A stretch of DNA of 64,000 bases from an uncultured Oscillospiraceae bacterium (GCA_904419145.1 CAJFQQ010000001.1:39707-103706), one strand, 5' to 3'. Positions 38,353 to 47,643 are shown, counted from the first letter of the stretch. Program-made: numbers and translations. The notes: generated by a model from the letters alone, not told the origin.

Positions 38353-39395
38353 CGCCGCACCCCCTGGGCTAGCTCCATGAGGAACTGCTTCAGCTCCGCC
38401 TCGCCATCGGTCCCGGTGACGCTCTTCATCCGCCGGTCCAGCTCCTGGCAGCGCTTCACCGCCTCCGCCGCCCAGGGCGTGCTCACCCGCCGGGCCGACT
38501 CCAGCAGCAGCCGGGCCGGGTAGTCTGAGCGCATGTTCCAGCGCTCCATGAGCCAGAACTTGTCCCGCCCGTTGTCGATGGCCAAACGGGCGGTGTAGAG
38601 TTTCCGCAGCTCCTTCCCCATCACTGCCAGAAGCATGATGGGCTCCTCCTGGAGTTTCAGCAGCGTCCCCAGCAGCTCCGCCGCCCGGTCATAGTCCCCC
38701 TTGGAGATGGCTGCGGTCATGTCGAATACCTGGGCCTCCAGGATGGGGGCGGCCACGGCGTCAATATCCGCCTTGGTGACCGCGCTCCCCTTGGCATAGG
38801 CGGCAATTTTCCCGATCTCCGGGATCAGGCCGTTCATCAGGCTGCCGCAGGTAAAGAGCAGATGCTCGGCACTCTGGGTGTCGATGGTCTTGCCCGCCGC
38901 TTTGAACCGCCGCGTCACCCAGTTGAGAAGGTCGCTGCGGCTCTGGGCCTCGAACTTCACCACTGTGGCATGGGCGTCCAGGGCCTTGCACAAGGTCTTC
39001 ATGGTGCGGTTGGGCTTGTACTCCAGCTGATCGTAGACAAAGATCAGGCAGCAGTAGTCCGGGAAATCCTCCAGCAGCGCCGCAAACGCCTTGCGCTGCT
39101 CGTCATTGAGCTTGAAAATATCGAAGTCCACCACCTGGATCACTGTGCGCTCCGACAGCATGGGCATGGCCTCCACCAGCTCCGAGAGGGCCTGGACCGT
39201 CAGCCCCTTGCCCTCCAGCTTGTGGTAGTTGAACTCCTCCATCCCCGCGGGGACCAGCTTCTTCACCGTCTGGTCCAGGTAGTACTCCCGGAGATAGGTC
39301 TCCTCCCCGTGGAAGATATATACCGTCCCCAGGGTACCGGCGGCGATATCCTTTTTCAATTGCTGATAGGCCCCGTTGGCCTTCTTCTCTGCCAT
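38349..39395 (-). CDS. holA: DNA polymerase III subunit delta
   Basis: This 348-residue clamp-loader subunit has the N-terminal AAA+-like domain (VYIFHGEETYLREYYLDQ at about residues 25-42; no functional Walker A, as expected for delta). The middle lid domain has ITEIGKI-like IPEIGKIAAYAKG (about 195), and the C-terminal collar domain contains EEPIMLLAVMGKELRKLY. It opens the beta clamp during loading. It lies 22 bp after comEC, a common Firmicutes arrangement, and overlaps the toprim gene. Confidence 0.94.
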   Translation of the reverse strand: MAEKKANGAYQQLKKDIAAGTLGTVYIFHGEETYLREYYLDQTVKKLVPAGMEEFNYHKLEGKGLTVQALSELVEAMPMLSERTVIQVVDFDIFKLNDEQRKAFAALLEDFPDYCCLIFVYDQLEYKPNRTMKTLCKALDAHATVVKFEAQSRSDLLNWVTRRFKAAGKTIDTQSAEHLLFTCGSLMNGLIPEIGKIAAYAKGSAVTKADIDAVAAPILEAQVFDMTAAISKGDYDRAAELLGTLLKLQEEPIMLLAVMGKELRKLYTARLAIDNGRDKFWLMERWNMRSDYPARLLLESARRVSTPWAAEAVKRCQELDRRMKSVTGTDGEAELKQFLMELAQGVRR

Positions 39396-39417
39396 GGTCG
39401 TTCCTCTCTTGTCTGTC

Positions 39418-41667
39418 TTACTCGTGCAGGACGATGGAAACGCTGCCCTGCCTGTCCGTCCGGTAGATCTCCGCGCCCATGCCTACCAGGCGGCGCAGGG
39501 CCTCGTCGGTGGGATGGCCGTAGGTGTTGTCCGCTCCAACGCTGATAATGCCCACCTCCGGCGTCACCGCCCGGAGCAGGGCCGTGGAGGAGGCATCCCT
39601 GGAACCGTGGTGCCCCACCAGCAGCACCTCGATATCCGGCAGCTCCTTGCGCTCCGCCAGCACCGCCTCGTTGGCGCTGTTCATATCCCCGGTAATGAGC
39701 AGGTCAAAGTTCCCCGCTGTACACAGGATCGTAAGTCCCTCCTCGTTGGTGCCGCCCTGGCCGATGGGGGCGAAAACCTGCAGATCCGCCCCACCCAGGG
39801 GCAACTGGGTGTCCTCGGTGACATAGGCAATGGTACAGCCATACCGCTCCGCCAGGGTCACCAACTTCTCGTGGATGGCGGCATCCGCCGTCTCCGGGGT
39901 GGGGACCAGGATGGTATCTACCGGCACTCTTGCCAGCAGGGTGCCGATGCCGTTGGCGTGGTCGTCGTGATAGTGGGTCAGAATCAGGTAATCCAAGTCA
40001 AAGTAGCCGTAGGTGTTCAGGGTGTCCCCGGCCTCGTCGCCGGCGTTGATAAAGCTCTCGCTGCTGCCGCAGTCCACCAGTGCGGTGACCCCCTGGGAGG
40101 CGAGGACCGTGCTGGCCCCCTGTCCCACGTCCACCGCCACCGCGTGGAGGCGGCCGGCACGGCCATAGACCGGGAAGTACAGCAACAGAGCCAACGTCCC
40201 CGCCGCAAGGCCCGTGGCCAGGAGGTATTTCCGCCGCCCCTTTGGGGTCAGGGCGCAGTAGCCGAAGATGGCCACCAGGAATACCAGCCAGTACTTGAGG
40301 TAGGGGTTGGTAAAGTAGATGGCGTGATAGGGGATCCGGGCAAAGAGCCGGGCCACCGCCAGAATATACCACACACCCGCCTGGGGCAGAAGTCCCACAA
40401 AGCTCCCCAAGACCGGCGCAATCAGCCCCAAAGCCAGGGCCGCCGCGCCGCTGAGGAAGGTGAAGGTGGCCGCCGTTCCCACCAGGATGTTGGCAACGGG
40501 CCCCACCAGAGGGATGCGGTTGAAGTAGAGGGCCGTCAGCGGGGCGGTGCAGATGGTGGCCCCCAGGCTGGCGGCCAGGGAACTGCGGACGAACCGCCGC
40601 AGGGCGTTCCGCCCCGCTGGGAGGAGGGCGAAGATCCGCGGGGCGAGCACCAGCAGCCCTACCATGGAGGCAAAGGACAGCTGCAATCCCACCCCGGCGA
40701 TGGAGAGGGGATTGGCGAGCAGCAACACCAGCAGCGCCGCGGACAGGGACGTCAGGGAGTCGCTCTCCCGGCCCAGCAGGGGCCCGGCCAGGACAAAGAG
40801 CATCATAATGCAGGCCCGGACCACTGAGGCGGAGGCCCCCACCAGCAGCATGTACAGCAGCACCACCGGAACGGTGACGGCCGCCAGACGCCGGGGCCGG
40901 TGGATGCCCACCAGGAAGGACAGCATCATAAAGAGGTAGCCGAAGTGCATGCCGGACACGGCGGTGATGTGGTAGAGCCCCGTCTCACTGAGGTCGCTCT
41001 CCTGCTCCTCCGTAAAGCCGCTGTCGTCCCCCAGGAGCAGGGCCTTCAGGAAAGGGGCGCTCTCCGGCGAAAAGATCTCCTCCACCCGCTCTCCCAGCCA
41101 GTGGGCGATCCGCGCCGGCAGCGTTGAGAGGCCGCGGTACTCCGGCCGCTCCGCGGTCAGCTCCCCGTTGGGGAAGAGCATCAGGTAGCGGCCCTTGGCG
41201 GTAAAAGAGGTGATGGGGGTGTCGTGGATGGTGGCGGCGTCGTTGACGGTAAAGAGGCCCGTCACCTGGTCCCCGGGCTCCAGGGCGTAGAGGTCCTCGT
41301 CCCCATAGAGCATGGCGCCGTCCCGGAGGAAGCCGGCTCCGACCACCCGCACCGGGATACGGCAGCGGACGCCGCCCTCCTCGGCGTAGCCGGTGACGGT
41401 GAGGGTCAGGGGCACCTCCTCCCCGGCATACCGCTCCACCGTCCCCCGGACATAGCCGGAGTAGGCCCAGAAATAGAGGAGGGACAGGCACAGACCCGCC
41501 GTCAGCAGGGCAACCCGCTTACGGTTTCTCCCCCGCCAGAGGAGGCACAGCGGCACCAGCAGGGCGCAGCCCGAAGCCGCCCAGGGCAGCAATTCCCCCG
41601 GCAGCAGGTACTGGCCCAGGAGGGTGCCGCAGGCAAAGGCCAGGGTAAAGATGGCAAGCTTCCGCAT
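39418..41667 (-). CDS. comEC: ComEC/Rec2 competence-related DNA channel protein
   Basis: This 749-residue protein has an N-terminal DUF4131 region with helices (residues 1-60 and an OB-like domain to about 170), the Competence core (about 205-470, ITAVSGMHFGYLFMMLSFLVG) and a C-terminal metallo-beta-lactamase domain (LTHYHDDHANGIGTLL; GDMNSANEAVL; VGHHGSRDAS). This full three-domain layout matches ComEC for DNA uptake across the membrane. No comEA or other competence genes are nearby. ATG 41667 begins a membrane segment; longer starts lack ribosome sites. Confidence 0.92.
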   Translation of the reverse strand: MRKLAIFTLAFACGTLLGQYLLPGELLPWAASGCALLVPLCLLWRGRNRKRVALLTAGLCLSLLYFWAYSGYVRGTVERYAGEEVPLTLTVTGYAEEGGVRCRIPVRVVGAGFLRDGAMLYGDEDLYALEPGDQVTGLFTVNDAATIHDTPITSFTAKGRYLMLFPNGELTAERPEYRGLSTLPARIAHWLGERVEEIFSPESAPFLKALLLGDDSGFTEEQESDLSETGLYHITAVSGMHFGYLFMMLSFLVGIHRPRRLAAVTVPVVLLYMLLVGASASVVRACIMMLFVLAGPLLGRESDSLTSLSAALLVLLLANPLSIAGVGLQLSFASMVGLLVLAPRIFALLPAGRNALRRFVRSSLAASLGATICTAPLTALYFNRIPLVGPVANILVGTAATFTFLSGAAALALGLIAPVLGSFVGLLPQAGVWYILAVARLFARIPYHAIYFTNPYLKYWLVFLVAIFGYCALTPKGRRKYLLATGLAAGTLALLLYFPVYGRAGRLHAVAVDVGQGASTVLASQGVTALVDCGSSESFINAGDEAGDTLNTYGYFDLDYLILTHYHDDHANGIGTLLARVPVDTILVPTPETADAAIHEKLVTLAERYGCTIAYVTEDTQLPLGGADLQVFAPIGQGGTNEEGLTILCTAGNFDLLITGDMNSANEAVLAERKELPDIEVLLVGHHGSRDASSTALLRAVTPEVGIISVGADNTYGHPTDEALRRLVGMGAEIYRTDRQGSVSIVLHE

Positions 41668-41745
41668 GGCGCCCCCGCTTTCTCTCTGCATAGGACAGAA
41701 GTCTGTTCCAGGGATCCTCGCTGGCGTCCCTGTGAATGATTTGTT

Positions 41746-41754
41746 ATTATACCA
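41746..41754 (-). promoter_or_regulatory. Extended -10 promoter of comEC operon
   Basis: Minus-strand TGG-TATAAT with a weak -35 lies 80 bp upstream of the comEC start. The same TTTGTGGTATAAT string occurs before the molybdenum hydroxylase operon. Confidence 0.5.
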
Positions 41755-41852
41755 CAAAGCCCCACCCTTTGAAAGGGGCAAATCTGTCCCTCCCCCCCGC
41801 CGGTGCGGCCGGGTGTGGTCTGCCAGTTCCCTCCTCTTCCAGGATTTACGCC

Positions 41853-41882
41853 TTGTCCCCGGGATGCTCCATCCGTTATACT
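41853..41882 (+). promoter_or_regulatory. Promoter of SleB-like hydrolase gene
   Basis: TTGTCC (41853-41858) and TATACT (41877-41882) are spaced 18 bp. Confidence 0.6.
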
Positions 41883-41917
41883 GAATGTGTCAAAAAAGCG
41901 CGAAAGGAGCCCCGAAT

Positions 41918-42712
41918 TTGAAACGCTATCGACTGTTACTGCTGTTTGTTTTTCTGGTGATCTTCCTCATCGCCGGCCGGGCGGAGGCCCTGGACGTGGC
42001 GGTAGACGGAGAAACCGTCTCCCGGCAGACAGAACTGGTGGAGGGCAGCGCCTACATACCGCTTCGGGAGCTGCTGGATGCCCTGGGGGAATGGGACATC
42101 ACCTGGGACCAGGCCAGCCGCACCGCCACAGCAGAGGGAGACCTGTTCACCCTGACCCTGCCGAGGGAGAGCAGCATCGTCCAGGTGGACGGGTATCCGA
42201 TTGACCTGGGGCTTCCTGTGCTGCTGCAGGGAAATACATCGTATGTCCCTCTCCGGGCGGCGGCGAACCTCTGCGGCGCTGCCGTCACCTGGAACGGGCC
42301 GGACCAGCCCATTACCCTCTCCCCCTCCCCGGGGTCAGACGCCTACAGCCAGGAGGATCTTCTCTGGCTCAGCCGCATTATCAGCGCTGAGAGCCAGGGG
42401 GAGCCCCTGTGGGGACAGATTGCCGTAGGGAATGTGGTGCTGAACCGGGTGGTCCATCCGGATTTTCCGGACACCATCCACGACGTGATCTTCGACGACG
42501 CCTACGCCGTCCAGTTTGAGCCGGTGGAAAACGGCACCGTCTACGCTGACCCCGTCCCCTCCAGCGTCCTGGCCGCCCGGATGGCCCTCAGCGGCACCCA
42601 GGCGACGGAGAACTGCCTCTATTTCTATAATCCGGACCTGTCCCAGGACACCTGGATCGCCAGTCACCGCACCTACTACGCCACCATCGGCTCCCACAGG
42701 TTTTTCTTGTAA
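41918..42712 (+). CDS. SleB-like cell-wall hydrolase with copper-amine-oxidase-like N-domain
   Basis: This 264-residue protein starts at TTG after GAAAGGAGC. It has a signal/membrane segment (residues 5-22), a copper-amine-oxidase N1-type domain (about 35-130; SAYIPLRELLDALG and TSYVPLRAAANLCG), and a C-terminal Hydrolase_2 domain (about 145-264). In the last, ISAESQGEPLWGQIAVGNVVLNR carries the SleB/CwlJ catalytic Glu. Such enzymes cleave cortex or vegetative peptidoglycan. The CuAO-like domain probably binds the wall. Role in germination versus growth is open. Confidence 0.88.
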   Translation: MKRYRLLLLFVFLVIFLIAGRAEALDVAVDGETVSRQTELVEGSAYIPLRELLDALGEWDITWDQASRTATAEGDLFTLTLPRESSIVQVDGYPIDLGLPVLLQGNTSYVPLRAAANLCGAAVTWNGPDQPITLSPSPGSDAYSQEDLLWLSRIISAESQGEPLWGQIAVGNVVLNRVVHPDFPDTIHDVIFDDAYAVQFEPVENGTVYADPVPSSVLAARMALSGTQATENCLYFYNPDLSQDTWIASHRTYYATIGSHRFFL

Positions 42713-42735
42713 AATCGTTGAAAAAGGTCTACAAT
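42707..42735 (+). promoter_or_regulatory. Promoter of TIGR04255 gene overlapping upstream stop
   Basis: TTGTAA (42707-42712) and TACAAT (42730-42735) are spaced 17 bp. The -35 contains the hydrolase stop codon. Confidence 0.6.
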
Positions 42736-42773
42736 AGGGACAATATTTCAAAACCTACAGGAGGAACTTGTTC

Positions 42774-43565
42774 ATGCTGCGCTCAAACCATCCCCGTGAG
42801 CACTTCAACACCCCCCAGCTGCGGGAGGTGATCTGTCAGCTCCGTTTCCCCGCCATTCTCTCCATCGACACCAAGGAGCCGGCGGACTTCCAGGAGGCTA
42901 TCCGGGCTGTCTTTCCCCGCTATGCGCTCAAGCAGGACCGCCTGCCCCCCAAGCTCACCGTCGTCAATGGCACCACCCAGGTGGAAAACCAGCCCACGAT
43001 CCCAAACCACCACTTTCTCTCTGCGGACAACAAGTGGAAGCTGAACCTGACCCGGGACTTTATCTCCCTGTCCACGGTGGCCTACACCTCCTGGGAGGCG
43101 TTCGGGAAAACGCTGGACCAGCCCCTGGCCCAGTTTATCAAGCTCTATCAGCCCGCCTTTTTCCAGCGCATCGGCCTGCGGTATGTGAACATGGTCTCCC
43201 GGCAGGCCCTGGAGCTGGAGGGGGAGCCCTGGAGCGAGCTGATCGAGCCGCCCTATCTCGGTATTCTGGCGGAGGAGGATATTTCCGAGCAGGCCACCCG
43301 TCAGAGCACTGTGGACTTTGACACCGCTCTGGACAGCAGCTGCCGGGTGAAGGTCCACGCCGGCCCCGGCATGGTGAAGCAGAGCGCCCCCAATGCCCCG
43401 GCGGACAAGGAGGTCAAGTTTGTGCTGGATTTCGACCTCTATATGCGGGGGGAGATCCAGCCCATGCTGGCCGCCGGCGCTCTGGAGACCCTCCACGGCC
43501 ACTCCACCGCCCTCTTCCAGGGGGCCATTACCGACAAACTCCGCCGGGCTATGGACCCGGACTGA
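42774..43565 (+). CDS. TIGR04255 family protein
   Basis: This 263-residue soluble protein contains LREVICQLRFPAILSI near the N-terminus and FFQRIGLRYVNMVSRQALE in the middle, the pattern of the TIGR04255 family. That family is found scattered in bacteria and archaea with no known activity, sometimes near defence or toxin genes. Here it has its own promoter and terminator and no obvious partner. ATG 42774 is 9 nt after AGGAGG; the TTG at 42768 is too close. Confidence 0.82.
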   Translation: MLRSNHPREHFNTPQLREVICQLRFPAILSIDTKEPADFQEAIRAVFPRYALKQDRLPPKLTVVNGTTQVENQPTIPNHHFLSADNKWKLNLTRDFISLSTVAYTSWEAFGKTLDQPLAQFIKLYQPAFFQRIGLRYVNMVSRQALELEGEPWSELIEPPYLGILAEEDISEQATRQSTVDFDTALDSSCRVKVHAGPGMVKQSAPNAPADKEVKFVLDFDLYMRGEIQPMLAAGALETLHGHSTALFQGAITDKLRRAMDPD

Positions 43566-43570
43566 ATGTC

Positions 43571-43596
43571 AAAAAAGTGGCCTGCGCCACTTTTTT
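43571..43596. terminator. Terminator after TIGR04255 gene
   Basis: AAAAAAGTGGC pairs with GCCACTTTTTT around CTGC. It works in both directions, including for the leftward XRE gene. Confidence 0.9.
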
Positions 43597-43642
43597 GAAA
43601 CGCGAAGGTCGCCCCTGCTTAAAGCGGGGCGGCCTTAGACTT

Positions 43643-43855
43643 TTACGGGGCGGCTTTCTCCTGTCCACCCTCGCAGAAGAGGGCGTCCACCGTGGTGCCC
43701 AGCTCCCTGGCCAGGTGGAAAGCCAGGGCCAGGGTGGGGTCGTACTTGTTGTTCTCAATGGCGTTGATGGTCTGGCGGGTGACGCCGCACCGCTTTGCCA
43801 GCTCCTCCTGGGACACCCCCGCCGCCTTCCGCAACTCCCTGATCCGGTTCTCCAT
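43643..43855 (-). CDS. Small XRE-family regulator
   Basis: This 70-residue single-domain helix-turn-helix protein (MENRIRELRKAAGVSQEELA; CGVTRQTINAIENNKYDP) is of the Cro/YozG type. It starts 1 bp after the stop of the membrane-protein gene, with GGAGGG overlapping that gene's end. Pairing of a tiny HTH with a small membrane protein is common in Firmicutes. An 11-bp inverted repeat at the promoter is a likely operator for it. Confidence 0.88.
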   Translation of the reverse strand: MENRIRELRKAAGVSQEELAKRCGVTRQTINAIENNKYDPTLALAFHLARELGTTVDALFCEGGQEKAAP

Positions 43856-43856
43856 C

Positions 43857-44174
43857 TCACCCTCCGTATCTCCGCTTGTACACCGCCAGGCTGATGGCGT
43901 AGACAAAGGAGATCACCGCCAGCTGCACAAAGGGGTTGTTGCCCTCCATGGGCAGGTTATGGGCGATGGACTGATAGACCCCGTAGATCATGTCCAGCAC
44001 CAGGGAGCCCACCGTAATGTAGAGGGTCGTGCTGCTGGCCCGGGCGATAATCTCCCGCCGCCGCTCGTCCCCCTTTTGGGCCATGGAGACCATCATAAAT
44101 ACAATGGAGAACATGCACCCCAGAAGGAACAGCATCATCAAGATCCCTAAAATTGACGTACCGCCGCTTTCCAT
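43857..44174 (-). CDS. Small membrane protein paired with XRE regulator
   Basis: This 105-residue protein has about three hydrophobic segments: 7-29, 45-65 and 80-97. I recognise no catalytic motif. It resembles the DUF2178-like membrane partners of small XRE regulators, though I cannot name the family with confidence. It is first in the two-gene operon. Confidence 0.8.
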   Translation of the reverse strand: MESGGTSILGILMMLFLLGCMFSIVFMMVSMAQKGDERRREIIARASSTTLYITVGSLVLDMIYGVYQSIAHNLPMEGNNPFVQLAVISFVYAISLAVYKRRYGG

Positions 44175-44211
44175 ATTGCTTCCATCCTTTCCGTCAAACT
44201 GTAAAATTCTT

Positions 44212-44251
44212 TTGACATTTTGAGCATATCACCACCGCTGCAAAATGTCAA
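44212..44251 (-). promoter_or_regulatory. Promoter and palindromic operator of XRE-membrane operon
   Basis: Minus-strand TTGACA (44251-44246) and TATGCT (44228-44223) are spaced 17 bp. The perfect 11-bp inverted repeat TTGACATTTTG / CAAAATGTCAA (44212-44222, 44241-44251) starts at the -35 and ends just past the -10, bracketing the promoter. Autoregulation by the XRE protein is likely. Confidence 0.6.
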
Positions 44252-44288
44252 TAGTTTTTTACATTTTTTCAGGTGGCTTTTTCCATGC

Positions 44289-44302
44289 CCGTCTGGTATA
44301 AT
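44289..44302 (+). promoter_or_regulatory. Extended -10 promoter of glpK
   Basis: TATAAT (44297-44302) is preceded by TGG; the -35 region is weak. Confidence 0.55.
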
Positions 44303-44334
44303 GGAAAAAACATCGGGCAGAGAGGAGAAACGAC

Positions 44335-45828
44335 ATGTCAAAATACGTGATGGCCCTGGATGCCGGCACCACCAGCAACCGCTGCATCCTGTTCGACCGG
44401 GAGGGCACGATCCGCAGCATGGCCCAGAAGGAATTCACCCAGATCTTCCCCCAGCCCGGCTGGGTGGAGCACGACGCCAACGAGATCTGGGCCACCCAGC
44501 TGGGGGTGGCCGTGGAGGCTATGGGAAAGGTGGGAGCTAAAGCGGGGGACATCGCCGCCATCGGCATCACCAACCAGCGGGAGACCACCATCGTCTGGGA
44601 CAGGGTTACCGGCGAGCCGGTGTACAACGCCATCGTCTGGCAGTGCCGCCGCACCAGCCGGTTCTGCGATGAGCTGAAGGAGCGCGGGCTCACGGACTGG
44701 CTTCGGGCGCGCACGGGGCTTGTGATCGACGCCTACTTTTCTGCCACCAAACTCAAATGGATCCTGGACAACGTCCCCGGCGCCAGAGAGCGGGCGGAGC
44801 GGGGGGAACTCCTGTTTGGCACGGTGGAGACCTGGCTCATCTGGAAGCTCACCGGCGGCCGGGTCCATGTCACCGACTACTCCAACGCCGCCCGGACCAT
44901 GCTCTTCAACATCAACACCCTCACCTGGGACCAGGAGATCCTGGATCTGCTGGACATTCCCGCCTCTCTCCTGCCCACCCCAGTCCCCAGCAGCCAGATC
45001 TACGGGGAGACCGATCCCAGCTTCTTCGGCCGGCCCATCCCCATCGCCGGGGCCGCCGGGGATCAGCAGGCGGCCCTGTTCGGCCAGACCTGCTTTGAGC
45101 CGGGCCAGGCCAAAAATACCTATGGCACCGGGTGCTTTTTGCTGATGAACACCGGGGAACGGCCCGTGTTCTCCCAAAACGGCCTAGTGACCACCATCGC
45201 ATGGGGCCTGGACGGCAAGGTGGACTACGCCCTGGAGGGCTCCATCTTCGTAGCCGGGGCGGCGATCCAGTGGCTGCGGGACGAGCTGCGCCTCATCGAC
45301 TCCGCCGCTGACAGTGAATACCTGGCGGGGAAAGTTCCCGATACCAACGGCTGCTACGTGGTGCCCGCCTTTACGGGCCTGGGCGCCCCCCACTGGGATC
45401 AGTATGCCCGGGGCGCTATCGTGGGCCTCACCCGGGGGGTCAACAAGAACCATATCATCCGGGCCACCCTGGCCTCCATCGCCTATCAGACCTACGACGT
45501 GATCGCCGCCATGGAGGCCGACAGCGGCATCCGGCTCTACAACCTGAAAGTGGACGGCGGGGCCAGCGCCAACAACCTCCTGATGCAGATGCAGAGCGAC
45601 ATCATCCAGTCCACCGTCAGCCGGCCCAGGTGCGTGGAGACCACCGCCCTGGGGGCGGCCTATCTGGCGGGGCTGGCCGTGGGGTACTGGAGCGGCAAGG
45701 AGGACGTGGTGCGCAACTGGGCCATCGACCGGACATTCACTCCTTCGATCCCCTCCGCGGCCCGGGACGAGATGGTGCGCGGCTGGGAGCGGGCGGTGCA
45801 GCGGTCCCTCCAGTGGGCAACAGATTGA
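44335..45828 (+). CDS. glpK: Glycerol kinase
   Basis: This 497-residue FGGY kinase has the ATP/phosphate motif [15 protein letters not shown] at the N-terminus, the glycerol-binding segment [13 protein letters not shown] and [20 protein letters not shown], and the second nucleotide motif [20 protein letters not shown]. The activation loop reads [20 protein letters not shown]. The His phosphorylated by HPr in enterococcal and Bacillus enzymes (YHF context) is replaced by Phe, so PTS activation is probably absent. It makes glycerol-3-phosphate. No glpF or glpD is adjacent. An AGAGGAGA site precedes ATG. Confidence 0.95.
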   Translation: MSKYVMALDAGTTSNRCILFDREGTIRSMAQKEFTQIFPQPGWVEHDANEIWATQLGVAVEAMGKVGAKAGDIAAIGITNQRETTIVWDRVTGEPVYNAIVWQCRRTSRFCDELKERGLTDWLRARTGLVIDAYFSATKLKWILDNVPGARERAERGELLFGTVETWLIWKLTGGRVHVTDYSNAARTMLFNINTLTWDQEILDLLDIPASLLPTPVPSSQIYGETDPSFFGRPIPIAGAAGDQQAALFGQTCFEPGQAKNTYGTGCFLLMNTGERPVFSQNGLVTTIAWGLDGKVDYALEGSIFVAGAAIQWLRDELRLIDSAADSEYLAGKVPDTNGCYVVPAFTGLGAPHWDQYARGAIVGLTRGVNKNHIIRATLASIAYQTYDVIAAMEADSGIRLYNLKVDGGASANNLLMQMQSDIIQSTVSRPRCVETTALGAAYLAGLAVGYWSGKEDVVRNWAIDRTFTPSIPSAARDEMVRGWERAVQRSLQWATD

Positions 45829-45839
45829 TTAATATCTAT

Positions 45840-45876
45840 AAAAAGGGCCTGCATGGAGTTCCATGCAGGCCCTTTT
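45840..45876. terminator. Bidirectional terminator between glpK and hydrogenase genes
   Basis: AAAAGGGCCTGCATGG pairs with CCATGCAGGCCCTTTT around AGTT. Confidence 0.92.
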
Positions 45877-45885
45877 GCGTTGCCG

Positions 45886-47643
45886 TTATTTCTGCTGCAG
45901 GGCGGGCGCCAGGGGCATTTCCCAGGCGCGGTGGTCCGTGTGGAGCAGATGGTGGGCCGTGTGGCCGCAGGGCTGCCCCAGGTACTCCTGGTAGAGCGTC
46001 TGGACCTCCTGGTTCTCGTGGCTGAACCGGACCTTCATGCTCTTGTCCATGGCCCACAGGGCGTCGCCCCGGTACTCGGCCAGCTCCTTTCCATCCTGGA
46101 TGGGCTGGCCGCCGCCGCCGGCGCAGCCGCCGGGGCAGGCCATGACCTCCACGAAGTCGTACTCCACTTCCCCCTTCTTCAGGGCTTCCATAAGCTTCCG
46201 GGTGCGGCCCAGGCTGCTGACCACGGCCACCCGCACCACGCCCGCTCCGGGGATGGTAAATTCCGCCTCCTTCCAGTGCTCCCGATCCAATCCCCGGACG
46301 GCTTTGAAGGTGTCTGCGTCGGGGTTTTTACCGGTGACCAGGAAGTAGGCGCTGCGGAGGGCCGCGTCCATGACGCCGCCGGTGGCGCCGAACACAGTAC
46401 CCGCGCCGGTGCTGGCCCCCAGGGGGCTGTCAAAGTCCGCCTCCTCCAGATACTCCAGCTGGATGTGGTCGCTGCGGACCATGCGGACAAATTCCCGGGT
46501 GGTGAGGACGATGTCCACATCCGGATCTCCGCAGGCGTCCCGCAGGGGCGGCAGCGCTGCCTCCTCCTTCTTGGCGAGGCAGGGCATGATGGAGATGACC
46601 TTCATCTTGTGGGGATCCACGCCGATCTTCTGGGCGAAGTAGGTCTTGGCCACAGCGCCGAACATCTGCTGGGGGGACTTGGCGGTGGAGAGGTTGTCCG
46701 TAAACTCCGGGTAGTTGGACTTGAGGAACCGCACCCAGCCCGGGCAGCAGGAGGTGAACATGGGCCACTGGTACTGCTCCCTGTGGGTAAACCGCTCTAC
46801 AAACTCGCTGCCCTCCTCCATGATGGTGAGGTCGGCGGCGAAGTTGGTGTCAAATACGTAGTCAAAGCCCAGGCGCTTCAGGGCGCCCACCATTTTCTTC
46901 GTGGAGACGGTGGAGGCGTCCAGCCCCAGCTGCTCCGCCCAGGCCACCCGCACCGCCGGGGCCACCTGGACCACCGTGGTGATCTCCGGGTCCGCCAGAG
47001 CCGCCAGGACTTCCTCCGTGTCGTCCCGCTCCCGCAGGGCACCGGTGGGACAGTGGGTGATGCACTGGCCGCAGAAGGAGCAGTCCGCCTCCCGGATGGT
47101 CCGGTTGCGGCTCACGTCCACACTAACCCGGGAGCCGGTGCCGGAGATGTCCCAGATGTGCAGGTTCTGGATCTTGTCACAGACCTGGATGCAGCGCATG
47201 CACTTGATGCACTTGCTCTCCTGGCGCACCAGAGGGGAGGTCCGGTCCCAGTTGCCCCGACGGATATCGCTGGGGTAGGGGATGTAGAGGAGATTGGCCT
47301 CCATGGCCATCTTCTGCAGGGAGCAGTTGCCGCTACGCACGCACAGGGCGCACTGGCAGTCGTGCTGGGAGAGGATGAGGCGCAGGTTGCTGCGCCGGGC
47401 CTGGCGCACCCGGGGACTGTTGGTGTGGACCACCATGCCCTCCTGGGCCTGGTTGTTGCAGGCGGTGACCAGATGGTCCACGCCCTCCACCTCCACCACG
47501 CACACCCGGCAGGCCCCAATCTCGTTGAGGCCCTTCCAGTAGCAGAGGCTGGGCACCGGGGTGCCGGCAATCTCCGCCGCCTCCATGAGGGTGGTGCCCT
47601 CCGGCACCTCCACGCGCCGCTGGTCGATGGTCAGTCTCACCAT
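45886..47643 (-). CDS. hydA: [FeFe] hydrogenase, multidomain (group A)
   Basis: This 585-residue enzyme has, in order: a [2Fe-2S] domain (CYWKGLNEIGACRVC, about residues 34-48), a His-Cys3 [4Fe-4S] motif (HDCQCALCVRSGNC), two [4Fe-4S] clusters (CIKCMRCIQVC and CSFCGQCITHC) and the H-cluster domain with TSCCPGW, MPCLAKKEEA and ACPGGCAGGGGQP. All H-cluster Cys are present. It oxidises or produces H2. It overlaps the partner flavoprotein gene by 7 bp. ATG 47643 follows GGGAGGGAGG. The hydE, hydF and hydG maturases are not in the window. Confidence 0.96.
   Translation of the reverse strand: MVRLTIDQRRVEVPEGTTLMEAAEIAGTPVPSLCYWKGLNEIGACRVCVVEVEGVDHLVTACNNQAQEGMVVHTNSPRVRQARRSNLRLILSQHDCQCALCVRSGNCSLQKMAMEANLLYIPYPSDIRRGNWDRTSPLVRQESKCIKCMRCIQVCDKIQNLHIWDISGTGSRVSVDVSRNRTIREADCSFCGQCITHCPTGALRERDDTEEVLAALADPEITTVVQVAPAVRVAWAEQLGLDASTVSTKKMVGALKRLGFDYVFDTNFAADLTIMEEGSEFVERFTHREQYQWPMFTSCCPGWVRFLKSNYPEFTDNLSTAKSPQQMFGAVAKTYFAQKIGVDPHKMKVISIMPCLAKKEEAALPPLRDACGDPDVDIVLTTREFVRMVRSDHIQLEYLEEADFDSPLGASTGAGTVFGATGGVMDAALRSAYFLVTGKNPDADTFKAVRGLDREHWKEAEFTIPGAGVVRVAVVSSLGRTRKLMEALKKGEVEYDFVEVMACPGGCAGGGGQPIQDGKELAEYRGDALWAMDKSMKVRFSHENQEVQTLYQEYLGQPCGHTAHHLLHTDHRAWEMPLAPALQQK

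Noticed and set aside
42774..45828. Defence island built around the TIGR04255 and XRE genes
   Set aside because: No nuclease, helicase, toxin, integrase or repeat is nearby; neighbours are wall hydrolase and glycerol kinase.
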